A stretch of 64,000 nt of DNA from positions 1 through 64,000 of the forward strand of contig NZ_OGTP01000003.1 in NCBI RefSeq assembly GCF_900258035.1, in the 5' to 3' direction. Shown one piece after another: positions 36,760 to 44,787 of this stretch (the first letter of the stretch is position 1; each line of letters starts with the position of its first letter). Under the pieces are notes generated by a model. The model searched no databases. It was given only the letters and a program-made list of their open reading frames with translations, and was not told where the DNA came from. A program made the translations under genes and the position numbers. This DNA comes from Caballeronia novacaledonica. GTDB taxonomy: Bacteria > Pseudomonadota > Gammaproteobacteria > Burkholderiales > Burkholderiaceae.

Positions 36760-38109
36760 TCAGGCTTTCAGCTTGATCCGCCTGAACGGCCCGGCAAGCA
36801 ACCCGTACGCGACCATCGCCGCGATGCCGTGCGCGCCGACGAACCACAGCGCGCGATCGAACGAACCGGTGCTCGCGACCACATAACCGATCACGATCGG
36901 CGTGACGATGCCCGCCGTATTGCCGATGCCGTTGAACACGCCGCCCGACAGCCCCGTCATCTCGCGCGGCGCGACATCCGACAGCACGGCCCAGCCGATC
37001 GCGGCGAGTCCCTTGCCGAAGAACGCGAGCGACATGATGACGACGATCGCCGTGTTGGTCGAAGCGAGCGGCGCGGCCATGATCGCCGTCGCGAGCAACA
37101 TGCCGATCATGAACGGCGTCTTGCGTGCGAGCGACACCGACACGCCGCGCCGGATCAGGAAATCGGACAGCAATCCGCCGAGAATGCCGCCGGAGAATCC
37201 GCAAATCGCGGGCAGCGCGGCGACCAGTCCGACGGTCATCACGTTCATGCCGCGTTCCTTGATCAGATAGATCGGGAACCAGGTGATGAAGAAATAGGTC
37301 AGCGCGGTGATGCAGTACTGGCCGATGTAGATTGCCCAGAGCATGCGGCTCGTGAAGAGCGTCGACAGCTCGCGGCGCGTGAAACGGCGGCGGGTCGTCG
37401 CGACGCTCGCGTCGAGGCTCACGAGCGCGCCGTTGCCCGCGACGTAGTCGTACTCCGCGCGGCTCATTCGCTTGTGCGACTTCGGATCGTCCATCACGGC
37501 GAACCACACGACCGCCACGACGATGCCGAGCCCGCCCATGAAGAAGAACACGTGATGCCATCCGAGCGCATGCGTGAGCCACGCCATCAACGGCGTGAAG
37601 AGCACGACCGCCAGATACTGCGCCGAGTTGAAGAGCGCGCTCGCGGTGCCGCGCTCGTTGGTCGGGAACCACGTGGCGACGACGCGCGCATTCGCCGGAA
37701 ACGCAGGCGACTCGACGAGACCGAGCATGAAGCGCATCACGAAGAGCGCCGCCGTCGCCGATGCCGCCGTGCCGAACAGCGACACCGTGCCCTGACTCAG
37801 CGTAAAGATCGACCACAACGCGATGCTCGCGCCGTACACGCGTTTCGCGCCGTAGCGGTCGAGCAGCCAGCCGCCGGGAATCTGGCCGATCGCGTAAGCC
37901 CAGCCGAACGCGGAAAACACGATGCCGAGCGCGGACGCCGACAAGCCCAGGTCTTTCGACACGAACGTGCCCGCAATGGAAAGCGTCGCGCGATCCGCGT
38001 AGTTCAGCACGGTGACGAAGAAAATCAGGGCGAGGATGTAATAGCGGAAATGGCCGACCCGGGCCAGGCTGGCGCTCGTTGCGGACGTGGCGATATCGAG
38101 GTTTTTCAT
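36760..38109 (-). CDS. gudP: MFS transporter, glucarate/galactarate permease (GudP-like)
   Basis: The 449-aa, 12-helix protein belongs to the ACS family. The start YYILALIFFVTVLNYADRAT and the motif GGWLLDRYGAKRVYGASI are typical of GudP/GarP sugar-acid carriers. Position beside gudD and near garL/garR supports glucarate or galactarate as substrate, though the sequence alone does not decide between them. It is the second of two MFS genes in the cluster, which could differ in substrate. Confidence 0.9.
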   Translation of the reverse strand: MKNLDIATSATSASLARVGHFRYYILALIFFVTVLNYADRATLSIAGTFVSKDLGLSASALGIVFSAFGWAYAIGQIPGGWLLDRYGAKRVYGASIALWSIFTLSQGTVSLFGTAASATAALFVMRFMLGLVESPAFPANARVVATWFPTNERGTASALFNSAQYLAVVLFTPLMAWLTHALGWHHVFFFMGGLGIVVAVVWFAVMDDPKSHKRMSRAEYDYVAGNGALVSLDASVATTRRRFTRRELSTLFTSRMLWAIYIGQYCITALTYFFITWFPIYLIKERGMNVMTVGLVAALPAICGFSGGILGGLLSDFLIRRGVSVSLARKTPFMIGMLLATAIMAAPLASTNTAIVVIMSLAFFGKGLAAIGWAVLSDVAPREMTGLSGGVFNGIGNTAGIVTPIVIGYVVASTGSFDRALWFVGAHGIAAMVAYGLLAGPFRRIKLKA

Positions 38110-38161
38110 GTGTCTCCTCCCTGTTCTCGTCGGGATGGTTTTGGTTCGGGCGATGCCCCGT

Positions 38162-39097
38162 TCAGGGCGTGACGCTCGTTTCGGGACGCTCGCCCGCGAA
38201 GCTGGACGCGAGGCTTTCGAGGACGATTTCGCCCATCGCGGTGCGCGTCTGCACGGTCGCGCTCGCGCGATGCGGCTGCAGCACGACGTTCTTCAGCGCG
38301 TAGAGCCGGGCGGGCACGTTCGGTTCGTCGACGAACACGTCGAGGCCCGCGCCCGCGATGCGCTTCTCTTCGAGCGCCCGCACGAGATCCGCTTCGTTCA
38401 CGAGCTTGCCGCGCGCGACGTTGATGAGAAAACCGTCGGGACCGAGCGCGTCGAGCACGGCGGCATCGACGATACCTTCCGCGTCGTCCGCCGATGCCGC
38501 GAGAATCAGCGCGTCGCTGTCACGCGCGAGTTCGCGCAACTCGGCGAAGAAGCGATAACGCACATCGGCGAATTCGCGCAGATCCGTGTACGCGATCGGG
38601 CAGCCGAACGCCGCCGCGCGCTGCGCGATCGCGCGCCCGACGCGGCCCATCCCGACGATGCCCACTTTCATGCCGCTGAACTTGCGCGCGAGCGGCAAAG
38701 CGCTCTTGCCCCATTCGCCGTCGCGAACGTAGCTGTCGCCGATGCACAGCCCACGGCACGCCGAAATCAGGAGGCCGATGGCGAGGTCGGCGACGTCGTC
38801 GGTGAGCACGCCGGGCGTCGTCGAAACGTGAATGCCGCGTGCGCGGGCGTAAGCGAGATCGACCGCATCGGTGCCGATGCCGTTGATCGCCACGATGCGC
38901 AGCGCCGGCAGCTCGTCCATCAATGCGTTGCCGATGCCGGTGGCGCCGCCCGTCACCACGCCGCCGATGCACGGCGCGACTTCGCGCAGAAAGCCGGCCT
39001 TGTCGGCGTGCTCGTAATAACGATGCACGGTGTAGCGCGCGCTCAGCGCCTTGTCGAGCGATGGAAGCACGGGATTGATCAGTAGCACGTCGAACAT
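38162..39097 (-). CDS. NAD(P)-dependent 2-hydroxyacid dehydrogenase
   Basis: From the ATG at 39097 (AGGGAA upstream) the protein is 311 aa, the length of GhrB/glyoxylate reductase-like enzymes. The Rossmann motif is GIVGMGRVGRAIAQ. The catalytic Arg is in INVARGKLVNEADL, the Glu in DVFVDEPN, and the His in LQPHRASAT. It may reduce tartronate semialdehyde, glyoxylate or hydroxypyruvate made in sugar-acid breakdown. It is divergent from a LysR gene. Confidence 0.92.
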   Translation of the reverse strand: MFDVLLINPVLPSLDKALSARYTVHRYYEHADKAGFLREVAPCIGGVVTGGATGIGNALMDELPALRIVAINGIGTDAVDLAYARARGIHVSTTPGVLTDDVADLAIGLLISACRGLCIGDSYVRDGEWGKSALPLARKFSGMKVGIVGMGRVGRAIAQRAAAFGCPIAYTDLREFADVRYRFFAELRELARDSDALILAASADDAEGIVDAAVLDALGPDGFLINVARGKLVNEADLVRALEEKRIAGAGLDVFVDEPNVPARLYALKNVVLQPHRASATVQTRTAMGEIVLESLASSFAGERPETSVTP

Positions 39098-39197
39098 TCG
39101 GATTCCCTGGAAGGTCGGCTTATCTCGGAAATCAGTATATTCACGCGATCGATTGAGGTCTAAGCTACATTCCGCATCGATCAATACCTAAATTGAC

Positions 39198-40115
39198 ATG
39201 ATCATCGAGCTGAATCATCTGCGCTGTTTCGTGGCCGTGGCGGAGGAATTGCACTTCGGGCGCGCCGCCGCGCGGCTCTTCATCACGCAGCCGCCGCTCT
39301 CGCGGCAGATTCAGTTGCTCGAACAGGCGCTCGATGTCGTGCTCTTCGAGCGCAACAGCCGCAGCGTGAAACTCACCGCTGCGGGCCGCGCGTATTACGA
39401 GGACGCCGTGCGCATCCTGCGGCTTTCGACGCAGGCGGCGGATTCGGCGCGGCGCGTCGCGCGCGGCGACGCCGGCCAGGTCACGATGGGCTTCACCGCC
39501 GTTTCGGGCTATCACCTCGTGCCGGGCTTCATCACGGCGGTGCGCGAAGAATTGCCCGGCATCCGCGTCGTGCTCAAGGAGATGGTTTCGTTGCTGCAGG
39601 TGAAGGCGCTGGAATCGCGCGAGATCGATCTCGGCGTCATGCGGGCGCAGTTCTTCATGCATGGCATCGAGTTTCAGCGCATCGCGCGCGAGCCGTTGCA
39701 GCTCGCGATTCCGGCGCAGCATCCGCTGGCGACGCGCCGCACGATCGCCGCGCGGGATCTCGACGCCCTGCCCTTCGTCATGTACTCGCACGACGGCGGG
39801 AAGTACTTTCACGATCTCATCGCCGGGCTGTTCGCGGCGAGCGGCGTGCAGGCGGATTACGTGCAATTCATCGACCAGACGCACACGATCGTCGCGCTGG
39901 TGCGCGCGGGCATCGGCGTGGCGATCGTGCCGGCGTCGGCGCGGGAATTGTGTTTCGAGGAAGTCGTGTTCCGGCCGCTATGGACGCAGGACGCGCACGC
40001 GGACATCGATCTCGCGTGGAGCGAGGAGCAGACGAATCCCGCCGCGGAGAACGTGCGGCGCTTCGCGATCGAGCATTTCGCTCGAATCGAGAAGCGCGCG
40101 CTGACGAAGCGATGA
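39198..40115 (+). CDS. LysR-family transcriptional regulator
   Basis: The 305-aa protein has the N-terminal LysR HTH (LNHLRCFVAVAEELHFGRAA) and a two-lobe ligand-binding domain. It is divergent from the hydroxyacid dehydrogenase gene with 100 bp between the starts, the usual arrangement for a LysR regulator and its target. It also ends 2 nt before the garR stop codon. The ligand is likely an acid of the sugar-acid pathway, from context. Confidence 0.93.
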   Translation: MIIELNHLRCFVAVAEELHFGRAAARLFITQPPLSRQIQLLEQALDVVLFERNSRSVKLTAAGRAYYEDAVRILRLSTQAADSARRVARGDAGQVTMGFTAVSGYHLVPGFITAVREELPGIRVVLKEMVSLLQVKALESREIDLGVMRAQFFMHGIEFQRIAREPLQLAIPAQHPLATRRTIAARDLDALPFVMYSHDGGKYFHDLIAGLFAASGVQADYVQFIDQTHTIVALVRAGIGVAIVPASARELCFEEVVFRPLWTQDAHADIDLAWSEEQTNPAAENVRRFAIEHFARIEKRALTKR

Positions 40116-40117
40116 GC

Positions 40118-41011
40118 TTACTTGGCTTTCTGCCCGATCTCGTGATTCGCCATGATTTCGAGCGCGCGGACCATGCCCGAGTGATCCCACGCCTTGCCGC
40201 CGTGCGCCGCGCATGCGTTGAAAAGCTGCATGCACGTCGACGTGTTCGGCAGCGCGACGCCAAGCGCCTGCGCGGTGGCGAGCGCCAGATTCAAATCCTT
40301 CTGATGCAGTTCGATGCGAAAGCCCGGATTGAAGGTGCGCTTCGTCATGCGCTCGCCGTGCACTTCGAGAATGCGCGACGACGCGAAGCCGCCCATCAGC
40401 GCGGTGCGGACCTTTTCGGCATCGACGCCGGCCTTCGACGCGAGCAGCAGCGCCTCGCCGACCGCCTCGATGGTCGCCGCGACGATCACCTGATTCGCGA
40501 CCTTGCACACCTGCCCCGCGCCGACTTCGCCGATCAGCGAGATGTTCTTGCCCATCATGTCGAAGAGCGGCTTGACCTTGTCGAAGGTTGCCTGCGCGCC
40601 GCCGACCATGATCGTGAGCGACGCGGCCTTCGCGCCGACTTCGCCGCCGGACACGGGCGCGTCGAGATAATCGGCGCCCTTCTCGCGCACTTTCGCCGCG
40701 AACTCGCGCGTGGCGATCGGCGAAATCGAACTCATGTCGACGACGATCTGACCGCTCTTCAGCTTGCTGGCGACGCCGTTCTCGCCGAACAGCACGCGCT
40801 CGACGTCCGGCGTGTCCGGCACCATGATGAAAATCACGTCCGCCTTCTCGGCGACGGCGGCGGGCGAATCGCAAGCCGTGGCGCCCGCGCCGGAAAGGTC
40901 GGCCGGCACGCCGCTACGCGTGAACGCCGCAAGCGGGACGCCGTTCTTGAGAAGATTGGCCGCCATGGGATTGCCCATGATGCCCAGCCCGATGAAGCCT
41001 GCTTTTTGCAT
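40118..41011 (-). CDS. garR: 2-hydroxy-3-oxopropionate (tartronate semialdehyde) reductase
   Basis: The enzyme reduces tartronate semialdehyde to D-glycerate. The 297-aa protein has the Rossmann motif GFIGLGIMGNPMA, the substrate-binding DAPVSGGEVGAKAASLTIM and the catalytic Lys in GQVCKVANQV. It is downstream of garL by 60 nt on the same strand, so aldolase and reductase are probably made from one transcript. Confidence 0.95.
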   Translation of the reverse strand: MQKAGFIGLGIMGNPMAANLLKNGVPLAAFTRSGVPADLSGAGATACDSPAAVAEKADVIFIMVPDTPDVERVLFGENGVASKLKSGQIVVDMSSISPIATREFAAKVREKGADYLDAPVSGGEVGAKAASLTIMVGGAQATFDKVKPLFDMMGKNISLIGEVGAGQVCKVANQVIVAATIEAVGEALLLASKAGVDAEKVRTALMGGFASSRILEVHGERMTKRTFNPGFRIELHQKDLNLALATAQALGVALPNTSTCMQLFNACAAHGGKAWDHSGMVRALEIMANHEIGQKAK

Positions 41012-41071
41012 GTATCGCTCCTAGATGTCGATTGTCGGTGTCGGCCCGGTCGAGGATAGCGCGTGTCGCGC

Positions 41072-41857
41072 TCACGCCGGGATGAAGTGTTTTTTCACGC
41101 CTTGCGCGGCGTTTCTGAGCAGGCCGAGATCCGCGCACACGGCGACGAGCGTGCTGCCCATCGCGAGATAGCGCTCCGCGTCTTCCTGCACGGGCGCGAG
41201 AATGCCGCTCGGCTTGCCCGCCGCGTGCGCGCGCTCGAACACATGTTTGATGGCCGCCTGCACGTCCGGATGATTGGCGTTGCCGAGATGACCGTACGCC
41301 GCCGCGAGATCCGACGGACCGACGAACAGCGCATCGACGCCTTCGACCGCGATGATTTCGTCGATCGCTTCGACCGCCGCGCGGCTCTCGATCTGCACCG
41401 CGACGCTGATGTTGTCGTTCGCCACTTCGAAATAGTTCGGAACCGTGCCGTAACGGTTGCCGCGATGCCCGACCGACACGCCGCGAATGCCCAGCGGAGG
41501 ATAGCGCGTCGCGGCGACGGCGCGCTCGGCCTGGGCGGCGTTATCGACGAACGGGATCAGGAAATTCACGAAGCCCGAGTCGAGCAGTTTCTTGATCGCG
41601 ATGGGATCGTTCGCCTGCGGGCGCACGACGGGCGCGCTCGGGCTGTCCTTCAGCGCCATCAACTGCGGGATGAGCGTGAGCGCGTCATTGGGCGCGTGCT
41701 CGGCGTCGAGCAGCATCCAGTCGAAGCCGACCACGCCGACGAGTTCGGTGACGATCGGACTTGCAAGCGACATCCAGCAGCCGATCAGCTTCTTGCGTTC
41801 GCGCAGCGACGTTCGGAATGAATTGGGCAGCGGTTGATACGGTGACGAAGTCGGCAT
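41072..41857 (-). CDS. garL: 2-dehydro-3-deoxyglucarate aldolase
   Basis: The enzyme splits 5-keto-4-deoxyglucarate (or 2-keto-3-deoxyglucarate) to pyruvate and tartronate semialdehyde. The 261-aa protein is a HpcH/HpaI-type metal aldolase: [29 protein letters not shown] with the catalytic His, [15 protein letters not shown] with a metal Glu, and [11 protein letters not shown] with a metal Asp. It opens a minus-strand transcript with garR. A candidate operator lies 58 bp upstream. Confidence 0.95.
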   Translation of the reverse strand: MPTSSPYQPLPNSFRTSLRERKKLIGCWMSLASPIVTELVGVVGFDWMLLDAEHAPNDALTLIPQLMALKDSPSAPVVRPQANDPIAIKKLLDSGFVNFLIPFVDNAAQAERAVAATRYPPLGIRGVSVGHRGNRYGTVPNYFEVANDNISVAVQIESRAAVEAIDEIIAVEGVDALFVGPSDLAAAYGHLGNANHPDVQAAIKHVFERAHAAGKPSGILAPVQEDAERYLAMGSTLVAVCADLGLLRNAAQGVKKHFIPA

Positions 41858-41915
41858 GATGCCTCCCTGTGACGACGGCGATCTGATTGGAAAGCGGCAC
41901 GTCCGAGACCGTTAT

Positions 41916-41926
41916 GTCATCAGACG
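41916..41926. promoter_or_regulatory. TGTCATCAGAC box upstream of garL, candidate operator
   Basis: This is the reverse complement of the box at 36556-36566. It lies 58 bp before the garL start and about 280 bp before the divergent GntR gene, so it could serve both genes. Confidence 0.5.
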
Positions 41927-42204
41927 TCTTAACACAGAGTAGCGTTAGTCTAGGGCTTCACGACAGGCACGTAAACCCTGATTTCGTTGATTTGCAACCG
42001 TTTTCGCCCGATTTGATCGCCTCAAACTTATACGATGTCTTATTACTTGTAAAAGAGTCGTGAATTGACGCGACAGCGCCGTGGCGGGAAGATGCGTTGT
42101 CGGACATCCGCAAAAGCCGTTTCGCCGTGCCTGTCCGAGTCTTAATCCTAGGCGAAGCGAAGACGTCCGACAACGAAACTGCACCTCTTTTCAGACCAAA
42201 TACC

Positions 42205-42906
42205 ATGGCAAGTCTCACCGAAAAAGTCATCGCAAGCCTGTTCGAAGATATCGAACGCGGCGTTCTCCGTCCCGGCGACAAGATTCCGACCGAAGTCGCA
42301 TTGATGAAACAGCTATCGGTGAGCCGCTCGGTCGTGCGCGAAGCGGTGTCGCGCCTGCAGGCGGCGAACGTCGTCGAAACGCGTCATGGCGTCGGCACGT
42401 TCATCCGCGCGCCCGAAGATCGCGAGGCGGTGCGTCTGCCGGATGCGGATCTGTCGAGCTTGCTCGACATCATGGCGATCATCGAATTTCGGATCGATCT
42501 GGAAGGCGCGGCCGCCGCACTGGCAGCGGGCCGTCGCACGGACGCGCATCTCAAGCTGATCGCCGGCGCGCTCGAACGCTTCGAGGAACAACTGGCGAAC
42601 GGCAGCATGGATGTGCTTCAGCACGACGTCGAGTTTCATTTGCAGATCGCGCGGGCGAGCGGCAACCGCTACTTCTATGACGTGCTGAGTCAGATGGGAC
42701 GTGGCGTCAGTCCGCGCACGAGACTCGGCAAGGCGGAGATTGCGGAACTGGATCAGATCGAGCGCTTGCGCAACGTGCTCAGCGAGCACAAGGCGGTCTA
42801 TCAGGCGATTCTGCGTCAGGATCCCGACGATGCGCGCGCCGCGATGCGCATGCATCTGAGCAATAGCCGGGAGCGGTTGAGACAGGTGCATGGCGCGACG
42901 GCTTGA
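42205..42906 (+). CDS. FadR-subfamily GntR transcriptional regulator
   Basis: From the ATG at 42205 the protein is 233 aa. The winged helix is at about residues 10-75 (RGVLRPGDKIPTEVALMKQL). The C-terminal FCD domain follows, with the metal-binding pattern HDVEFHLQIARASGN and further His residues. Such regulators bind small acids and are released from DNA. Its place beside garL and divergent from it makes it the likely local regulator of the glucarate/galactarate genes. A start at 42097 is also open but has no ribosome binding site. Confidence 0.9.
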   Translation: MASLTEKVIASLFEDIERGVLRPGDKIPTEVALMKQLSVSRSVVREAVSRLQAANVVETRHGVGTFIRAPEDREAVRLPDADLSSLLDIMAIIEFRIDLEGAAAALAAGRRTDAHLKLIAGALERFEEQLANGSMDVLQHDVEFHLQIARASGNRYFYDVLSQMGRGVSPRTRLGKAEIAELDQIERLRNVLSEHKAVYQAILRQDPDDARAAMRMHLSNSRERLRQVHGATA

Positions 42907-43322
42907 GCGCTGAGGTTTTGAGCGCTGCGGCCACGTTGCTTAAGTAAACAAAAGAGTTCGTATGTATACGTAGTAGTAGTTAACAAGCTCGTCGCAAATC
43001 GGTGGATAACCGCGGATGCGCGTTTTACATCAGATGTTTACCGAAACAACAAGTCCGGTATGGCGCATCCGGTTTCGGATTGGACGTGGGACAACTTTGG
43101 CGCTAAATCGGTGATCGCCGAGTTGTTCAGAAATCGCCAACAGTTAACGCAGGCAGGTGCCAACAAGGTTGTCCACAGGCGCGCGCTTCGAAGTCGCGTC
43201 GAAGCGTTTCGACACTTCGACAGCGACTCGCTTCCGCGCACTCAGCGACTATGAAGCTTTAGACGTGACCTTCTGTACCGCACCGCCCTGCTTCCTCAGC
43301 AATAGTGGTCAAGATGTCTTGT
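42907..43322. other. Gene-poor left edge of the accessory island
   Basis: No gene with a ribosome binding site is seen in these 416 bp. The base composition drops near 42,930-43,160. A stretch at 43036-43053 (GTTTACCGAAACAACAAG) loosely resembles the Tn7-like repeats near glmS but has the wrong orientation for a left end. Frames here look like scraps. Confidence 0.4.
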
Positions 43323-43463
43323 TCATCGAGCACGTGCGCTTGCAGGCTCCGACGTTGCAAAAGGCTTCGTTGCCGTCTTTTCCTGAGCGTCCTGATAGTT
43401 GCCGCCCCACGAGACGAAGGTCAGCTGAGCTGCCATGGCAGACGCGGTCAGTGAGAAGGCATC
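43323..43463 (-). pseudogene. N-terminal fragment of an ABC transporter substrate-binding protein
   Basis: On the minus strand the frame reads DAFSLTASAMAAQLTFVSWG and then GNYQDAQEKTATKPFAT before leaving the family and stopping. The end of a signal peptide (LTASAMA) followed by QLTFVSWGGNYQDAQ is how the polyamine/spermidine-type binding proteins start. Only about 40 residues remain; both the front of the signal peptide and the rest of the protein are gone. It is a decayed remnant, not a working gene. Confidence 0.55.
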
Positions 43464-43576
43464 TCTGCATTAAACTCCTTTTCGAGCGCCTGCGATGCCA
43501 ACTGGACTTCTCGAGCCGCACTTGCAACGCGCTCGACGGCAGCAGCTTCGTCACTCTTTCGCTCAGACTTACTCAC
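43448..43576 (-). CDS. 42-aa helical protein downstream of the UDG-like gene
   Basis: From a GTG at 43576 a frame encodes 42 residues (MSKSERKSDEAAAVERVASA, then AREVQLASQALEKEF). It is almost wholly helical and charged, with an Ala-rich face that could form a coiled coil. A GGTGAGAAGAA stretch gives it a ribosome binding site. It starts 16 nt after the UDG-like stop codon, so it is likely in the same operon. It is missed by ORF callers that require longer frames. Confidence 0.55.
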   Translation of the reverse strand: MSKSERKSDEAAAVERVASAAREVQLASQALEKEFNAEMPSH

Positions 43577-43592
43577 TTCTTCTCACCTACCG

Positions 43593-44375
43593 TCAATGCG
43601 AGACGTCCCGAGTCGCACTCACGCGCATCTTGTCCTCTGCATCCAACGGCAGCGAAACTGACTCTGGTGCGTGCGCCTCGGGAATCGGCTGAGCCTCGGC
43701 AAACTCCCAGTCCAGCCCAGCGCGGACAACCGGTGCCCACTTTCGCCAGCTGAAGAAGCTGCTTGGATGGCGAACAAACAAGAGCTTCACTGGCCTCCCG
43801 CTCCTCGTGTGGACCAACGCCGAGCGCGCACAAAATCGCCCGACTTTCGTCGGATGTCGTTCACCGCTGCAGTGCAGATTTTCTTCACGGGAGGCCAGCC
43901 GAAGCGCGTTGAGTGACTCTACTCCAAAGACCAAGCACTGCTCCACGCCCATCACGTCGAACAAGTCCAGCGCTGCGCTCCATCCCGCTTGATACTGCTT
44001 CTCCGTCGGTCGACGCTCTACCGACTCCATGACATCAAGCACTAGGTTGTGGTAAGCGACGGATGACCAGAGCGATTGCTTCTGAACATCGCTTGGGTTG
44101 CGCCGCTGGAATATTGCGCGTTCGATATTGCGCACGTAGCGCGAGTCCCTGTCGAACTTCAATGCATGGTTCTTATGGGTAACACGCAGACCGGACGTTA
44201 ATGCATAGCGATTGTCGAACGCTTCGCCTGCGGCCCATCGATACACGCTCTCGCCGAGAATCATCGTTTTGACAGCGGACCGTGAGAATTCTCTGCCGAC
44301 CCAGGGCCACCACTTAATTTGCTGACGGGCTTCGAAAAGGTGGTCAAACGACAAATCAAGGTGGTCCATGCGCAA
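43593..44375 (-). CDS. Uracil-DNA-glycosylase-superfamily-like protein
   Basis: The 260-aa protein has motifs that recall the UDG fold: WWPWVGREFSRSAVKTMILG and ESVYRW near the N terminus, and LLFVRHPSSFFSWRKWAPVV near the C terminus. They correspond in position to the nucleotide-pocket and HPS motifs of UDG-like proteins. A catalytic role is not certain. The start is taken as TTG at 44375, since AAGGA lies seven bases upstream; an ATG at 44369 is the alternative. The 42-aa gene follows. The role is unknown; a DNA-processing or defence role fits the island but is not shown. Confidence 0.6.
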   Translation of the reverse strand: MRMDHLDLSFDHLFEARQQIKWWPWVGREFSRSAVKTMILGESVYRWAAGEAFDNRYALTSGLRVTHKNHALKFDRDSRYVRNIERAIFQRRNPSDVQKQSLWSSVAYHNLVLDVMESVERRPTEKQYQAGWSAALDLFDVMGVEQCLVFGVESLNALRLASREENLHCSGERHPTKVGRFCARSALVHTRSGRPVKLLFVRHPSSFFSWRKWAPVVRAGLDWEFAEAQPIPEAHAPESVSLPLDAEDKMRVSATRDVSH

Positions 44376-44378
44376 TAA

Positions 44379-44573
44379 TTATTCCTTTTGTTTGAGTACA
44401 AGGCATTCGATGGCGAGCACGCCCGATTCCATTTTCGCCCGTGCCGAGATGTTCGCAGTGTGTACGAAGATTTTCGGTGGCCGGAACCCTCCACATCCGG
44501 TTTCAGCGATGTTCGGAAACCAGTTCCAGCAAAATCTTCTGAGCGATGCTGCAACCTTCGCTGCAAGGTCCAT
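44379..44573 (-). CDS. Possible 64-aa ORF just upstream of the UDG-like gene
   Basis: A frame from ATG at 44573 encodes 64 residues (MDLAAKVAASLRRFCWNWFP at the start, IECLVLKQKE at the end). Its stop codon lies three bases before the TTG start of the UDG-like gene and its last codons form that gene's ribosome binding site. It may be a leader that couples translation. It has only a weak ribosome binding site of its own, and no family is recognised. Confidence 0.35.
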   Translation of the reverse strand: MDLAAKVAASLRRFCWNWFPNIAETGCGGFRPPKIFVHTANISARAKMESGVLAIECLVLKQKE

Positions 44574-44787
44574 GCTATTGCTTACCCCAAAATTTTGTGA
44601 TGAGATAGCGCCTGTGCACCCCGGGGCCAGTCAGTCGCGCAACCGCTTATGCGGAGACGGCAAATCCGGCGCAGGTCGCTCGAAGCGACCATGACCTCCT
44701 ACCGTAGTCGCCTACATCAGGCACTCGGCAACGCGCGACGCCGCCTCTGAATCGCCTGATGTGAGCGCTACGTTACGGAGTAGAGTC

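Noticed and set aside
35186..37816. An 876-aa minus-strand frame covering two transporters
   Set aside because: It is the second MFS gene plus a frame that happens to stay open through the shadow of gudP. The real gene starts at the TTG at 36523 with a ribosome binding site.
41885..42204. A second longer start for the GntR regulator at 42097
   Set aside because: It adds 36 residues that do not look like the family, with no ribosome binding site, whereas the ATG at 42205 starts right before the winged helix.
43036..43053. GTTTACCGAAACAACAAG as a left end of the Tn7-like element
   Set aside because: It matches the 17-mer only in part (13 of 18 bases) and points the wrong way for a left end. 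No TGT tip or AATTG duplication is beside it.
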